Part shown: piece by piece, positions 11,374 to 19,544 of the stretch | How positions within the stretch are numbered: the stretch's first letter is position 1 | Layout: each line of letters opens with the position of its first letter | NCBI GenBank assembly: GCA_934675625.1 | Contig: CAKURH010000059.1 | Location: 1 to 22,935, forward strand | Reading direction: 5' to 3' | Length of the DNA stretch: 22,935 bases | Source: an uncultured Kiritimatiellota bacterium | Lineage (GTDB): Bacteria; Verrucomicrobiota; Kiritimatiellia; RFP12; UBA1067 | Translations under genes and position numbers: made by a program | The notes under the pieces: generated by a model | Told to the model about the DNA's origin: nothing | What the model saw: the letters and a program-made list of their open reading frames with translations, nothing else | The model's database searches: none

Positions 11374-13476
11374 ATGGCAAAGCGCGACATTCCGCTCGAT
11401 CACGTGAGAAACTTCGGCATCATGGCCCACATTGACGGTGGCAAGACCACGACGTCCGAGCGAATTCTCTTCTATTCCGGCAAGAACTACAAGATCGGCG
11501 AGGTGCATGACGGCGCCGCGACGATGGACTTCATGGTGCAGGAGCAGGAGCGTGGCATCACGATTCAGTCCGCCGCGACGTGCGTTCAGTGGGGCGCCTA
11601 CCGCCTTTCGCTGATTGACACGCCCGGACACGTGGACTTCACGGCCGAGGTCGAGCGCTCGCTGCGCGTCCTCGACGGCGCGGTCGCGCTCTACTGCGCG
11701 GTCGGCGGCGTCCAGCCCCAGTCCGAGCAGGTGTGGCGCCAATCCGAGAAGTACAAGGTGCCGAAAATCGCGTTCGTCAACAAGATGGACCGCGTCGGCG
11801 CGAACTTCTACTCCGTCATGGAGCAGATGAAGAGCCAGCTCAACGCGAACCCCGTCCCGATGGTCATCCCGATTGGCGCGGCGGAGACGTTTGACGGCGT
11901 CATCGACCTCATCAAGATGAAGGCGCTCTACTTCGACATGAAGTCGCTCGGCAAGACGGTCATCGAGAAGGACATCCCGGAGGAGTATGTCGAGAAGGCG
12001 CAGGAGTACCGCCAGAAGATGGTCGAGTCGGCCGCCGAGCAGGACGACGCGCTCATGGAGAAGTTCTTCGCGGGCGAGGAGCTGACGAACGACGAGATCA
12101 AGAAGGCGATCCGCAAGGGCTGCTTGGCGCGGACGATCACCCCGGCGTTCTGCGGCACGGCGTTCAAGGACAAGGGCATCCAGCCGCTCCTCGACGCGGT
12201 CTGCGACTACCTGCCGTCCCCGCTCGACGCGGGCCCGGCGGTCTCGGCCGACGATCCGAGCCAGACGCGCGAGGTGAGCGACACCGCGCCGTTCTGCGGC
12301 CTCGCGTTCAAGATCATGAACGACCCGAAGTCGGGCGGCAAGATCACGTTCGTGCGCGTCTATTCGGGCACGCTGAAGCTCGGCGAGGAGCTTCTTGACT
12401 CGACGATCAACAAGGAGCAGCGCATCTCGCGCCTCTTCCGCATGCACGCGGCGAAGCAGGAGCCTCTGGACGAGGCGCACGCCGGCGACATCGTCGCCTG
12501 CGTCGGCCTCACCGAGACGCGCACGGGCGACACGCTCTGCGACCCCGACCATCCGATCACGCTGGAGTCGATCGACTTCCCGGCGCCGGTCATCTCGGTC
12601 GCGGTCAAGCCGAAGTCGCGCGGCGACAACGAGAAGCTCGGCGTCGCGCTCCACGCGCTCGCGATGGAGGACCCGACCTTCGTCGTCACGTTCGACCAGG
12701 AGACGAGCGAGACGATCATCGCCGGCATGGGCGAGCTCTACCTCGAAGTCATCGTCGACCGCCTGAAGCGCGAGTTCAACGTCGAGTGCGACGTCGGCGC
12801 GCCGCAGGTCGCGTACCGCGAGACGATCACGGTGCCGGTCGACAACGAGTACAAGCACGTCAAGCAGTCCGGCGGCCGCGGCCAGTACGCGCACGTCTGC
12901 CTGAAGCTCGCGCCGCAGGAGCCGGGCAAGGGCTTCGAGTTCGTCAACGAGGTCAAGGGCGGCGTGATTCCGACGGAGTACATCCCGGCGGTCGAGAAGG
13001 GCGTCAAGAAGGCGCTCGAGGCCGGCCCGCTCGCGGGCTTCCCGGTCGTGGACGTCAAGGCGACGGTCTACTTCGGCTCGTACCACGAGGTCGACTCGAA
13101 CGAGTTCGCGTTCATCACCTGCGCGATGCAGTGCTTCAAGCAGGCGTTCCTCAAGGCGAAGCCGCAGCTGCTGGAGCCGATGATGGACGTCGAGGTCGTC
13201 GTTCCCGAACAGTACATGGGCGCGGCGAACGGCTCGATCAACCAGCGTCGCGGCCGCATCGAGGGCATGGAGGACCGCGCGGGCGTCAAGCTCCTCAAGG
13301 CGACCGTCCCGCTCGGCGAGATGTTCGGCTACTCGAACGCGATCCGCACGGTCACGCAGGGCCGCGGCTCGTTCACGATGATCTTCAAGCAGTACGAGGC
13401 GGTGCCGAAGAACATCGCCCAGCAGGTCATCGAGAAGCGCATCAAGGAAGGCAAAGTTCGTCCGATGGCCGACTGA
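11374..13476 (+). CDS. fusA: Elongation factor G
   Basis: 700 residues, full length for EF-G, the GTPase that drives tRNA-mRNA translocation on the ribosome. The GTPase motifs are complete: P-loop A18-HIDGGK-T25, switch I RGITI (60-64), DTPGH (82-86) and NKMD (136-139). Domains II to V follow, including the domain IV loop region (GRGQYAHV) and the C-terminal EPMMDVEVVVPEQYMGA and GRGSFTMIFKQYEAVP segments. The P-loop has Gly at residue 22 where bacterial EF-G usually has Ala (HIDAGK). The gene stands alone, not in an rpsL-rpsG-fusA-tuf operon, with its own promoter, ribosome binding site and terminator. It could be the only EF-G or one of two; the window cannot tell. Confidence 0.95.
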   Translation: MAKRDIPLDHVRNFGIMAHIDGGKTTTSERILFYSGKNYKIGEVHDGAATMDFMVQEQERGITIQSAATCVQWGAYRLSLIDTPGHVDFTAEVERSLRVLDGAVALYCAVGGVQPQSEQVWRQSEKYKVPKIAFVNKMDRVGANFYSVMEQMKSQLNANPVPMVIPIGAAETFDGVIDLIKMKALYFDMKSLGKTVIEKDIPEEYVEKAQEYRQKMVESAAEQDDALMEKFFAGEELTNDEIKKAIRKGCLARTITPAFCGTAFKDKGIQPLLDAVCDYLPSPLDAGPAVSADDPSQTREVSDTAPFCGLAFKIMNDPKSGGKITFVRVYSGTLKLGEELLDSTINKEQRISRLFRMHAAKQEPLDEAHAGDIVACVGLTETRTGDTLCDPDHPITLESIDFPAPVISVAVKPKSRGDNEKLGVALHALAMEDPTFVVTFDQETSETIIAGMGELYLEVIVDRLKREFNVECDVGAPQVAYRETITVPVDNEYKHVKQSGGRGQYAHVCLKLAPQEPGKGFEFVNEVKGGVIPTEYIPAVEKGVKKALEAGPLAGFPVVDVKATVYFGSYHEVDSNEFAFITCAMQCFKQAFLKAKPQLLEPMMDVEVVVPEQYMGAANGSINQRRGRIEGMEDRAGVKLLKATVPLGEMFGYSNAIRTVTQGRGSFTMIFKQYEAVPKNIAQQVIEKRIKEGKVRPMAD

Positions 13477-13499
13477 TCGGCACGGGCGAGATTCGACGC

Positions 13500-13529
13500 A
13501 AGGGCGGCGCGGTTTTCCGTGCCGCCCTT
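13500..13529 (+). terminator. Strong hairpin after fusA
   Basis: A 13-bp stem (AAGGGCGGCGCGG with CCGTGCCGCCCTT, one G-T pair) closes a TTTT loop, 24 nt after the EF-G stop codon. The tail (GTCCTTGTGTG) is only moderately T-rich, but stem strength and position support a terminator isolating fusA from the metal-efflux operon. Confidence 0.75.
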
Positions 13530-13599
13530 GTCCTTGTGTGCGCCTTACGCCAGAATCGCCCGCACGTTGTCTTCGGGCATCCGCTGTCTCTACAACATT

Positions 13600-13650
13600 G
13601 CCAAATGGTCATCTGGCGGAAAGGTGGCGGTTAGGTTCGTTTCCTATACT
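13600..13650 (+). promoter_or_regulatory. Candidate operator and promoter of the metal-efflux operon
   Basis: An imperfect palindrome GCCAAATG-GT-CATCTGGC (13600-13617, 7 of 8 positions matching) lies 27 bp upstream of a TATACT box (13645-13650). There is no obvious -35 box, so an activator bound at the palindrome is plausible. The leader then runs to an AAAGGAG ribosome binding site at 13671-13677, 9 nt before the first gene's ATG. The metal or other signal is not evident. The stretch between the fusA terminator and the palindrome holds no gene. Confidence 0.45.
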
Positions 13651-13686
13651 GTGTGCATCATAAACCCTCAAAAGGAGATGCACACG

Positions 13687-13929
13687 ATGAAACGATCCCT
13701 GCTGACACTGGCGCTGGCCCTCGTGGCCGTCACGTTCACCGTCCCGGCCGAAGCGCAGGCGGAGACGACGACAGTCCATCGCGGCTGCCACAAGATGGGC
13801 GTGCGCCGTCCGGGCCGCAACGGCACGACGCACCACCACGTCAAGAAGGCGAAGAGGTCCGCGAAGCCGGTCGCGACGAATGCCGCACCGGCGACGGTCG
13901 CGCAACCGGCTCCGGCGGCGGTGAAATGA
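13687..13929 (+). CDS. Small exported His-containing protein, first gene of the efflux operon
   Basis: 80 residues. A signal peptide covers about 1-25 (MKRSLLTLALALVAVTFTVPAEAQA). The mature part is short and basic, with possible metal ligands HRGCHKMG and THHHVKKAKR, and ends in a low-complexity Ala/Pro/Val tail (ATVAQPAPAAVK). The start is set by AAAGGAG at 13671-13677; an ATG 9 nt upstream is too close to that site. Its stop overlaps the next ATG as ATGA, so it is translationally coupled to the outer-membrane channel gene. By position it could act as a periplasmic metal-binding accessory, as CusF does in the Cus system, but it has no sequence resemblance to CusF that I can see. The basic tail could instead contact the cell wall. 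Confidence 0.65.
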   Translation: MKRSLLTLALALVAVTFTVPAEAQAETTTVHRGCHKMGVRRPGRNGTTHHHVKKAKRSAKPVATNAAPATVAQPAPAAVK

Positions 13930-15218
13930 AGAAGTCGTCCGCAACGCTGGCCCTGCCGCTTCTGGTCGCCGGGTGCGTGGCCTACGAGCCCGCGCCCGTC
14001 GACTGGGCGGCGGAGGCCGTCCGTCTCGAGGCGGCTCCCGCGCGGCTCGCGCTGTCGGTTTCCGACGTGCGGCGGCGGGCGGTCGCGTTCAGCCCCGAAC
14101 TGAACGTCTTGCGCCTTGCGCGCGCGACGGCTGAGGCCAAGGCCGACGCGGCGGGCTGGTGGGAGGATCCGTCCCTCGACATCGATTGGCTTCGCATTCT
14201 CAAAGAGCCTGAAAATCCCTTCGTCTGGGGCGGGTCGCTGACCTTCACGCTGCCCCTGAGCGGCATTCCGGGGCTGGAGAAGCGCGCGGCGGAAGCCTAC
14301 GCCGAGGCCGACCGCTGGGCGCTCGTCGCGGCGGAGCGGGACGCGGCAGGCGAAGCCGCCGCGCAGGCCGTGACGGCGCGCGAGCTGAAGCGGGTGAACG
14401 CGACGATTGCGCGCTTGCTCGCGTCGACGAATTACCTTGCGGCCTCGGCGGCGGCGGCGCGGCTTGCGGACGCGGGCGAACTGTCGCGCGTCGAACACGA
14501 GCAGCTGGTCGCCGACGCGCGGGAATGGACGCGCACGCGGCAGGAGCTCGCGCACGAGCAGTTCGCGGCGGAAGCGGCCTTGCGCCGGACGCTGCTGCTT
14601 GCGCCGACGTGCGAAATCGACTGGACGGACGGCGAATCGGTTGCGGACTTTCCGACGAACGTCTACGCGGTTCTCGCGTTCACGAATGCGCCGTCCGTGC
14701 GTGCGGCCGTCGCCCGGCTGTCCGGCGGTGAGGCTGAACTCGACCGGGAGATTCGTCGGCAATACCCGGAACTTTCGGTTGGCCCTGCGTACAGCCGCGA
14801 AGAGGGATTTGACCGCGTGGGCTTCACGGCGGGGCTGACCCTGCCGCTCTGGAATCGCAACCGCGTCGGCATCGCGACGGCGCGCGGCGCACGCGACGAG
14901 GCGCGACAGGCCGCCGTCGAGGCGTGGCGCACGGCTGTGCAGAAGTGGCATGAACTGGCGAGTGAAGCGGCGCGTCTGCATGCGGACGCGCGGCCGTCCG
15001 AGCCGCTGTCGCTGGAGGCGGCGGAGCGGCTGTATGCGATGGGCGAACTGGATGCGCCGGGATACGTCGGCGCCGTGCATCGGTTCCTGACGGAATCCGT
15101 CGCTGCCGCGCGGTGGCGAATCGACAGCGGCTCACTCGCCGAGCGCATGAAGTCGGTGGTGGAAGGACTGGAGAACGGAGAGGCCCTCGGATGGCGTTTC
15201 GGTAGTCGAGAAAGTTGA
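13926..15218 (+). CDS. TolC/CusC-like outer-membrane efflux lipoprotein
   Basis: 430 residues. A lipoprotein signal ends in the lipobox LVAGC with Cys17, as in CusC/OprM-type channels. The rest shows the long Ala/Glu/Arg-rich helices of an outer-membrane factor: FSPELNVLRLARATAEAKADAAGW, an internal duplicate starting FTNAPSVRAAVARLSGGEAELDREIRRQYPELSVGPAYS, and the strand GFTAGLTLPLWNRNR. The two halves correspond to the two structural repeats of the TolC fold. Length fits the CusC/CzcC group (about 420-460). It is coupled by ATGA to the upstream small gene and lies 11 nt before the adaptor gene. It should form the exit duct of the tripartite pump. Confidence 0.85.
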   Translation: MKKSSATLALPLLVAGCVAYEPAPVDWAAEAVRLEAAPARLALSVSDVRRRAVAFSPELNVLRLARATAEAKADAAGWWEDPSLDIDWLRILKEPENPFVWGGSLTFTLPLSGIPGLEKRAAEAYAEADRWALVAAERDAAGEAAAQAVTARELKRVNATIARLLASTNYLAASAAAARLADAGELSRVEHEQLVADAREWTRTRQELAHEQFAAEAALRRTLLLAPTCEIDWTDGESVADFPTNVYAVLAFTNAPSVRAAVARLSGGEAELDREIRRQYPELSVGPAYSREEGFDRVGFTAGLTLPLWNRNRVGIATARGARDEARQAAVEAWRTAVQKWHELASEAARLHADARPSEPLSLEAAERLYAMGELDAPGYVGAVHRFLTESVAAARWRIDSGSLAERMKSVVEGLENGEALGWRFGSRES

Positions 15219-15229
15219 GGTAAACTAAA

Positions 15230-16462
15230 ATGAAGCAGTTGATCTTTTGTTGGGCCGCGAGCGCGGCGATTGTGGTTGGGGCGCATGAAGGGTGTGCAAC
15301 GCACGCGGGGGAAGACCCACACGGAGAGACATATCCTCCGAGCGAAGCGAGCTGCGTAGCAGGCGCTATGCGGGGTGAGGCACGGAGCGTGCATGCGGAA
15401 GAGGAGCATGACCATGAGGCACATGGACATGACGAACACGAGACGGCATCTGACTCGGAACGGCGTGGCGTCGAGGTGTCGGAACGTGCGGCGGAGGCGA
15501 TTGGGCTGACGGTCGCGCGGCCCGAACGGCGGCGCGTCGCCTCGACGCACAGCCTGTACGGGCGCGTCGTCGCCGACCCGTTGGCGTCGCGTACGGTCGC
15601 CCTGCCGCTTGCGGGGTTTGTTCCGTGCGTCGTGCGCCCGCACGACGACGTGGCATCCGGCGACGAACTCGCGCGATTGACGTCACCCGACGCGGCGGCG
15701 CTGTTCGCCGAAATCCAGACGCTGTCGGCGCGGCTCGACGCCGTGACGCGGGCGGGCGCGAAGAACGCCGCGCTCGCGTCGGAACTCGCGGCGAAACGCG
15801 CGGCCTACGCGGCGCTGACGTACGGGCTGAAGGCCGTTGACGCCGCCGCCGGTGCGTTCGCCCTTACGGCGCCCGCCGCCGGTCGCGTGACCGACGTCCT
15901 CGCCGCGCCGGGCGGTTTCGTCGAACGCGGCGCGGCCGTCCTGCGCCTGCTGGAGCGTCGTCCGCCCGTCGTCTGTGCACTCGTGCCCGTGTCGGATGCG
16001 CGGACATGGACGGATGGCCTCGCGGCGGACGTCGGCGCGGCGCGCGGCACGATTCGTCTTGACCGCACGCGCACGGACGGTCTCGTCGGCGTGTGGGTGT
16101 CGGGCCTTGCGGACGCGGCGCTGACGATGGGCGAGACGGTGCGTGTCACGTTGGAGACGGATGCGCACGAGACGCCCGTCCTCTGCGTGCCGTCGGCAGC
16201 GGTGTTTCAGAACGGCCTCACGCCGTCGGTGTTCGTGCGCGACGACCATGACGCGGATCGTTTCGTCGCGCACGCCGTCGGGCTCGGCGCGTCGGCGGGC
16301 GGCTGGACGGCCGTTACGGGGCTTGCGGACGACGCGGAGGTCGTCGTGCAGGGCGTCTACGAACTCAAGCAGGCCCTGCCGTCCCTCGGCGGCGAGAAGA
16401 AGGTCGCCGGGCACTTCCATGCGGACGGCAAGTTCCACGCGGGTGACGAGGAGCACGAGTGA
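15230..16462 (+). CDS. CusB/CzcB-like membrane-fusion (adaptor) protein, His-rich
   Basis: 410 residues. A signal peptide covers about 1-18. A His/Glu/Asp-rich segment follows at 55-70 (HAEEEHDHEAHGHDEH), and another closes the protein (GHFHADGKFHAGDEEHE, 394-410). The core has the HlyD-family layout: a beta-barrel start (VASTHSLYGRVVADP), a lipoyl half-motif (GFVPCVVRPHDDVASGDELARL), a short helical hairpin, the second half-motif (APAAGRVTDVLAAPGGFVERGAAVLRL), and a membrane-proximal domain (VPSAAVFQNG, GLADDAEVVVQGVYELKQALP). The family links the inner-membrane pump to the outer channel. His-rich tails suggest a borderline divalent ion such as zinc, cobalt, nickel or cadmium, but this is inference. 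Residues about 36-54 look like translated non-conserved sequence. Confidence 0.87.
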   Translation: MKQLIFCWAASAAIVVGAHEGCATHAGEDPHGETYPPSEASCVAGAMRGEARSVHAEEEHDHEAHGHDEHETASDSERRGVEVSERAAEAIGLTVARPERRRVASTHSLYGRVVADPLASRTVALPLAGFVPCVVRPHDDVASGDELARLTSPDAAALFAEIQTLSARLDAVTRAGAKNAALASELAAKRAAYAALTYGLKAVDAAAGAFALTAPAAGRVTDVLAAPGGFVERGAAVLRLLERRPPVVCALVPVSDARTWTDGLAADVGAARGTIRLDRTRTDGLVGVWVSGLADAALTMGETVRVTLETDAHETPVLCVPSAAVFQNGLTPSVFVRDDHDADRFVAHAVGLGASAGGWTAVTGLADDAEVVVQGVYELKQALPSLGGEKKVAGHFHADGKFHAGDEEHE

Positions 16463-19400
16463 TGAACGCGCTGAAGCACATCCTGTCGGTCGTTCTCGCC
16501 TGGCCGAAGACGACGCTCGCCGGCGCGCTCGCGCTGACGCTCGGCGGCGCCTACGTCGCGCGCGACCTCGCCGTGGACGTCTTCCCCGAAATCAAGGTGC
16601 CGCGCGTCACGATCCAGACCGAGGCGGGCGGCCTCACCGCCGAGGAGGTCGAGCAGCGCATCACCGTGCCCATCGAGTCGGCGATGAACGGCCTTGCGGG
16701 CGTGACGGCGGTGCGGTCAAGTTCAGGCGGCGGGCTCTCCTTCGTCTGGGTTGACTTCGACTGGGCGTCCGATGCCGACCAGGCGCGCTTCCGCGTGTTC
16801 GAGCGGCTGGGGCAGGTGCGCGAGTCGCTGCCGGCGGAAGCCGAGCCGGAGATTGCGCCGGTCATTTCGGTGTCCGGCGAGATCATGATGGTCGCGCTCG
16901 TCTCGGAGGCGACGAACGTGACGGGGCTCGCCCTGCGCGAACTCGCGGAGTATTCCATCCGCAACCGCCTTCTGGCGATTCCCGGCATTGCGCAGGTGGT
17001 CGCGCTCGGCGGCAACCTGCCGGAGCTGCGCATCGGCTACGACCCGCTTCGGCTCGCGCAGCAGGGGCTGGGCGTCGGCGATGTGGCGGAGGCCGTGCGC
17101 GCCTCGCGGACGTGGGCGAGCGGCGGCTATCTCGCCGACGTGCGCAGCGAGGAGCTGGCCGTCCGCCAGACGGCGCGCGCCGACACGGTGGCGGAACTGG
17201 CCGCCGCGTGGATCCCGACCGAGGGCGGCACGCCGCTCCGGCTCGGATCCGTCGCGGACGTCTCGCTGGCGGGCGCGCCGCGTCGCGGCAGTGCGTCCTT
17301 CAACGGACGCGACGCCGTCGTCGTCTCGGTGCAGAAGGCGCCGGGCGGCAACACGCTGGAGCTGACGAAGCGCGTCGAGGCGGCGCTGGACGGCCTGTCG
17401 CTGCCGCCGGGCGTGCGCATCGAGCGTCACGCCTACCGCCAGTCGGACTTCATCAACCTCTCGATCGCGAACGGCAAGTCAATGGTCTGGGGTGCGGTGC
17501 TGATCGTCGTTTTGGTGCTGGGGCTCACGCTGATGAGCGTCCGCGCGCTTCTGATCGTCCTCCTGACGATGCCGGTGAGCCTCGGCGCGGGGCTGTTGCT
17601 CTTCCCGTCCCTTGGTCTGGGCGTCAACATCATGACGCTCGGCGGCCTGGCCGTGGCGGTCGGCGACATCGTCGACAGCGCCATCATCTTCACGGAGATC
17701 TTCCGGCGGCGCGTGCGGTCGAATCCGCGCGCGGAGATCCTCGCGGCGGTGCGGGAGGTCGCGCCGGGCGTGGCGTTTTCGGGCTTCGTCATCGTTCTCG
17801 TGTTCCTGCCGCTCTTCTTCCTGCACGGGCTGGAGGGACAGTTCTTCAAGCCGCTCGCCTACGCCTATCTCGCGGTCTTCGCCTGTTCCGTCGTCGCGGC
17901 GTTCCTCGTCACGCCCGCGCTCGCCCTCGTGCTGCGGCGGAACAAGTCGGCGGAGTATCAGCCGTGCGTCGAGACGACCGCGCACCGCGCGTCCCTCCCC
18001 GAACGGATCCTGCTCGCGTGCTATGCCCCGTTCCTCGGCACGGCCCTGCGATTCCCCAAGACGTGCGTCGCGGCGGCGGCGCTGCTCCTCGGCGCGGCGC
18101 TCTGGTACGGCGCGGGATTCGGGTCGAGCTTCCTGCCGCCGTTCCACGAGGACACGTTCACCGTCTTCGTTTCGCTCGTGCCGGGATCGTCCCTCTCCGA
18201 GGCGGAGCGCGTCAGTGAGAACGTTGCGCGGAAAATTCTCGGACTGGACGGCGTCTTGAGCGTGACGCGCAAGACGGGGCGCGCCGAACGCGACCAGCAT
18301 GCGGAGCCCGTTTCGGCGTCCGAGCTGATCGTGCGCGTGGACATGGCGTGTAATCAGGACGACCTGCGGGCGAGGATGAACGCCGTGATCAAGTCCGTTC
18401 CGGGGGCGTCGTGCATGATCGGCTACCCGATCGCCCACCGCATCAGCGCGGTTCTCTCGGGCGACGCGGCGGAGCTGACGCTCAACATCTTCGGCGAGAC
18501 GCCGGCGCAGATTCGTGCGGCGGCGGCGCGGGCGAAGGAAATTCTCGCGCAGATCCCGGAAGTCGCCGACCTGCAGGCGAACCGCGAGATTCTCGTCAAC
18601 ACGGTCAAGATCGACTATGACCTCGACCGCCTCGCACACGAGGGCCTGACGCTCGCGGACGCGGGCGAGCAGGTCTCGGCGGCGTTTAACGGGCTCGTCC
18701 TCGGCACGGTCGCCGTCGGGCAGAACCGCCGCGACGTCACGTTGCGGCTGGACGCCGCGGAGCCGGACGAGGCGACGGTGCGCACGCTCCTCCTCAAGAC
18801 GCGCACGGGTCGTTTCGTGCGGCTCGGCGATGTCGCGTCCGTTCGGCGTGACGAGGCGTCCAACCTGATCGTGCACGAGAACGGACGGCGGCAGGCGCTC
18901 ATTTCGCTCAATCCGGCGCCGGGCGTCTCGGTCGGCGAACTCGTGGCGGCGCTGCGCGCGCGCCTGACGCCGGCGCTGGCGGAATTCGACTGCACGGCGT
19001 CGTTCGGCGGCACCTACCAGGCGAACGTCAGCGCCCGGCGGACGCTCGGCGTCCTCTCCGTCGCGCTGCTCGTCTGCGTGTTCTTCGTGCTGGTCGCGGC
19101 GACGCGGTCGGCGGCGCAGGCGTTCGTGGTGATGGCGACGGTGCCGCTCTCGCTGGTCGGCGCGGTCGTCGCCGTCGCGCTTACGGGGCGGATCGTCTCG
19201 GTCGCGTCCACGGTCGGGATCATCACGGTCATCGGGTTCGTCGTGCGGAACGGGCTGCTGCTCGTCAACCGCTATGCGGAACTCGTCCGGCAGGGGACAG
19301 GCCCCGTCGAGGCGATCCGTCTCGGCAGCCGCGAGCGGATGGTGCCGATTCTCATGACGTCGCTCACGACCGTCTTCGGGCTTGTGCCCATCGTGACGGC

Positions 19401-19527
19401 TTCCGACGTGCCGGGCGGCGAGATCCTCGCGCCGCTCGCGGCCGTGCAGCTCGGCGGCCTCGTCTTCGCGACGCTCGCGGCGCTCGTCGTCGTCCCGGCC
19501 CTCGCGCGGCTGGTGCCCACGCGATAG
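16462..19527 (+). CDS. CusA/CzcA-like heavy-metal efflux RND pump
   Basis: 1021 residues from the ATG; an in-frame GTG one codon earlier (16459) is an alternative start. It has RND architecture: TM1 near the N-terminus, a first large periplasmic loop (PEIKVPRVTIQTEAGGLTAEEVE to about 340), a TM2-6 bundle, a second loop, and TM8-12. The HME-type signature is clear. TM4 has D402, D405 and E412 (AVGDIVDSAIIFTE); the D405/E412 pair is spaced as in CusA's proton relay. The second loop contains YPIAHRISAVLSGDAAELTLNIFG, typical of the CzcA/CusA family. The stop of the adaptor overlaps the start (TGATG). As the inner-membrane, proton-driven component it should export a metal ion, whose identity cannot be fixed from sequence. 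The gene converges with the next, with 17 nt between stops. Confidence 0.9.
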   Translation: MNALKHILSVVLAWPKTTLAGALALTLGGAYVARDLAVDVFPEIKVPRVTIQTEAGGLTAEEVEQRITVPIESAMNGLAGVTAVRSSSGGGLSFVWVDFDWASDADQARFRVFERLGQVRESLPAEAEPEIAPVISVSGEIMMVALVSEATNVTGLALRELAEYSIRNRLLAIPGIAQVVALGGNLPELRIGYDPLRLAQQGLGVGDVAEAVRASRTWASGGYLADVRSEELAVRQTARADTVAELAAAWIPTEGGTPLRLGSVADVSLAGAPRRGSASFNGRDAVVVSVQKAPGGNTLELTKRVEAALDGLSLPPGVRIERHAYRQSDFINLSIANGKSMVWGAVLIVVLVLGLTLMSVRALLIVLLTMPVSLGAGLLLFPSLGLGVNIMTLGGLAVAVGDIVDSAIIFTEIFRRRVRSNPRAEILAAVREVAPGVAFSGFVIVLVFLPLFFLHGLEGQFFKPLAYAYLAVFACSVVAAFLVTPALALVLRRNKSAEYQPCVETTAHRASLPERILLACYAPFLGTALRFPKTCVAAAALLLGAALWYGAGFGSSFLPPFHEDTFTVFVSLVPGSSLSEAERVSENVARKILGLDGVLSVTRKTGRAERDQHAEPVSASELIVRVDMACNQDDLRARMNAVIKSVPGASCMIGYPIAHRISAVLSGDAAELTLNIFGETPAQIRAAAARAKEILAQIPEVADLQANREILVNTVKIDYDLDRLAHEGLTLADAGEQVSAAFNGLVLGTVAVGQNRRDVTLRLDAAEPDEATVRTLLLKTRTGRFVRLGDVASVRRDEASNLIVHENGRRQALISLNPAPGVSVGELVAALRARLTPALAEFDCTASFGGTYQANVSARRTLGVLSVALLVCVFFVLVAATRSAAQAFVVMATVPLSLVGAVVAVALTGRIVSVASTVGIITVIGFVVRNGLLLVNRYAELVRQGTGPVEAIRLGSRERMVPILMTSLTTVFGLVPIVTASDVPGGEILAPLAAVQLGGLVFATLAALVVVPALARLVPTR

Positions 19528-19544
19528 CCTCCTGACGGCGGCGC

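Noticed and set aside
11350..13086. 578-residue minus-strand frame antisense to fusA
   Set aside because: A shadow of the GC-rich, codon-biased EF-G gene; its composition is Arg/Leu/Asp only, with no motif.
13548..13583. Minus-strand peptide MPEDNVRAILA, resembling the end of a metabolic enzyme
   Set aside because: Only 11 codons, with an in-frame stop just upstream. It could be a gene remnant but cannot be separated from chance.
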